From Cristatella mucedo (lineage: Eukaryota; Bryozoa; Phylactolaemata; Cristatellidae): a DNA stretch of 60,000 nt. Under the pieces are notes generated by a model, which worked only from the letters and a program-made list of their open reading frames with translations, had not been told where the DNA came from and ran no database searches. A program made the position numbers and the translations under genes. The stretch spans positions 89,001 through 149,000 of the forward strand of contig WPIO01000145.1 in NCBI GenBank assembly GCA_009760855.2, given 5' to 3'. Shown here piece by piece: positions 58,283 to 60,000 of the stretch (position 1 is its first letter; every line of letters starts with the position of its first letter).

Positions 58283-59937
58283 CTCTCTCATGATAGCCGT
58301 CTTTTCTTAATGTCTGACATCCAAGTGCCTAGGCGTCAGCCTATTAGATGTGAATTAATATGTTTGACCTCATTAGCCTTAAAAAGTTGAAGTTTCAAAG
58401 GTCAGCAGATTCAACAGGCTTATTTATATAGCAGTAGAAAGCCTTGGCAGCTTTTACTCGGGCTTTCAGCGAGCTGTGATGGATCACTTGCTGATGTGCA
58501 AGGCTCAAGCGTCCAAACTGTGAAGGGCGGGCACCCTACCGCTGAGCTAAGACAGTGTGGGGCATAGCCAAGCCTGCTTTTAAACGTGCTTTCCTGGTCA
58601 GTGGTATTTAGTTGATTATGATCTGCACTTCAGTCATCCCTGCTCTAGCAAATGAGCCAGCAGGGTGATCAAAACAGTATTAACATTTACTTTTTGTGGA
58701 ACTGGCAGCTATGCCTATATAGAACTATTTTTGCACACTCCTGAGCGATATTCAGAGGAATAATCCTAAAAGTCACAAAATTTCGGCTTGAAACCTAAAG
58801 CTGTATTAATTTAATCTGACTTGTATCACCCAAGTGGCTTCACTCGAAGTTTCTCTTCAATCGTTGCTGGGTTTTTGGGAAGCTCTCGGCGAGTGGTTCC
58901 TTCATCTCCCGTGCTGGAGAGCTTTTACAGTTTTCTGACATAATATTTTTTTTAGGTAGGCGATCAATGATCTGGACACCCTGGTGGGGGCCTGGGCTAG
59001 ATTTCTCAAAGCAAATTTGTGATTGGTTTTGAAAGTGCTGTCTCTAAATGGCCTAGACGGCAATGGTCATTGCTTGGCTCGTTGAATTCTGCTGTTGGGT
59101 AAGAAGTGCTAGAATGTCATGGCAACCGGCTAGCTCTGACTGCTGCCGCCGGTGGTGCTACGGTTCTCCATAGTCCATGGGAGGTGTACTTTTTCGGGCA
59201 TTGGCAAGACAGGCGCCTGTAGAGGTAGGCAGCCGTGCCTACGTCGATTGCTGCCTGACTGCTGTTGGAATAGGCAGAGCCTATTCTGCAAGGACCAGCT
59301 CTCCTATCCAAAAGAGTGCTTGCCTCGTCGCCTGGTGCCTTGTACGTGACGCCCCATACTCGGCCTCAGAGTGAGATCACTGAATGTGGGAAAACATATT
59401 GACCTTATTGAAGTTCCTTGTTAGGTGCTTACTAGACACCAAGGCAGGTTTTATAAGCTTTGTGATAAAAAGTTCAATCGTGCTAGAGCTTCAGTTTAAT
59501 GTTGTTAGTCGCTGTTGCTTGTGACTACAGAGACCTGGTTTTGAATCCCTCAAAAGATGGTGGGTGTAATTTTTGAAAATTCCGTTCATGCGACCGTGAA
59601 CCTCCTGGATGCTCACTAAGTTAATTCGTAATAGGTACCAGGGGTAAGTAAGGTTAGGACATTTCAATACCACCCCTGATGCGATTACAGAGCCCGGTCG
59701 TTCGAGGGTCTTTAGGTCTGCCGAGCATGTGTATGCCTACGTGTGCATTTTCTCTGCAGTTAATACCCTCAAAGTCAGTTTGCAGAATTGTCAAGAGCTT
59801 TACTCTGGCGTGATTTTTGGAAACATGTTGCTTAACGCAGTGTCTGGTGTATGGCACATCTGGTCGCGTAGGGAAAGCCCTTGTATGCTGGACTTAACAC
59901 ATGTGAAATATTTTTGGCTGTACCCTGTCAGAACCGC
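58283..59937. other. FCHSD intron 2, remainder
   Basis: Unassigned apart from the tRNA-like piece at 58495-58565. 59365-59410 reads VRSLNVGKHIDLI, which resembles the start of a LINE endonuclease, but what follows is not recognisable. Confidence 0.35.
58495..58565 (-). mobile_element. tRNA-like SINE head or tRNA pseudogene
   Basis: The minus strand reads CTTAGCTCAGCGGTAGGGTG, an excellent A box, followed by CGCCCTTCACAGTTTGGACG and a degenerate B box. No acceptor-stem pairing is visible, so it is not a working tRNA gene. Confidence 0.6.
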
Positions 59938-60000
59938 ACTCTAGCACCGGTTTTCGCTTAAAGACCGTTGGCAACAGAAGCTTTAGCTCTGCATGTCCTA
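59938..60000 (+). mobile_element. LINE-B copy running off the window
   Basis: GCTTAAAGACCGTTGGCAAC, then AGAAGCTTTAGCTCTGCATG matches 13.0 kb and 39.57-39.61 kb. The copy continues beyond 60000. Confidence 0.8.

Noticed and set aside
58495-58565. Possible functional tRNA gene on the minus strand
   Set aside because: Good A box, but the B box is degenerate and no acceptor stem pairs.

Overview
The window is nuclear DNA of an animal, most likely an invertebrate. The basis is two spliced metazoan genes with GT-AG introns, dense non-LTR retrotransposon debris, tRNA-derived SINEs, Tc1/mariner fragments and long simple repeats. I cannot name the species. There is no prokaryotic operon structure, no CRISPR array and no intact rRNA or tRNA gene. 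Most long open frames are retroelement debris, simple repeats or chance.

The main content is one gene, read from the minus strand across about 48 kb (56569 down to at least 8864). It encodes a PGM2-type phosphoglucomutase/phosphopentomutase. I could join 16 coding exons with GT-AG borders and consistent phases into 568 codons. They carry the catalytic serine loop (TASHNPK), the metal loop (DPDADR), the sugar loop (FEEAIG) and the phosphate loop (RTSGTEPK). Only the last C-terminal exon, roughly 35-45 codons, was not found; it should lie below 8864.

A second gene starts 245 bp away on the plus strand (ATG at 56815). Its first two coding exons encode the N-terminus of an FCHSD/Nervous-wreck F-BAR protein, and the rest lies beyond 60000. 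The two genes are head to head and probably share a bidirectional promoter.

The introns and the region below 8.8 kb are filled with repeats. LINE-A is an L2/CR1-like element with a 3' hairpin tail ending in (TTA)n. LINE-B is a second LINE ending in ACATTACATTA, always 5'-truncated here. SINE1 has a tRNA-like head and a tail matching LINE-A. SINE2 is another tRNA-like SINE with at least four copies. Other repeats are Tc1/mariner transposase fragments, an R2/NeSL-like reverse transcriptase fragment, an LTR-like repeat pair, and long (CT), (AT), (AC) and (GT) tracts.

Layout: 1-8.8 kb is LINE-A endonuclease, two Tc1 fragments, LINE-B and unassigned DNA. 8.8-56.6 kb is the PGM2 gene with repeat-filled introns, and short introns cluster around exons 4-5, 7-9 and 10-11. 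56.57-56.81 kb is the shared promoter. 56.8-60 kb is the start of the FCHSD gene, whose intron holds a 364-bp (GT)n tract.
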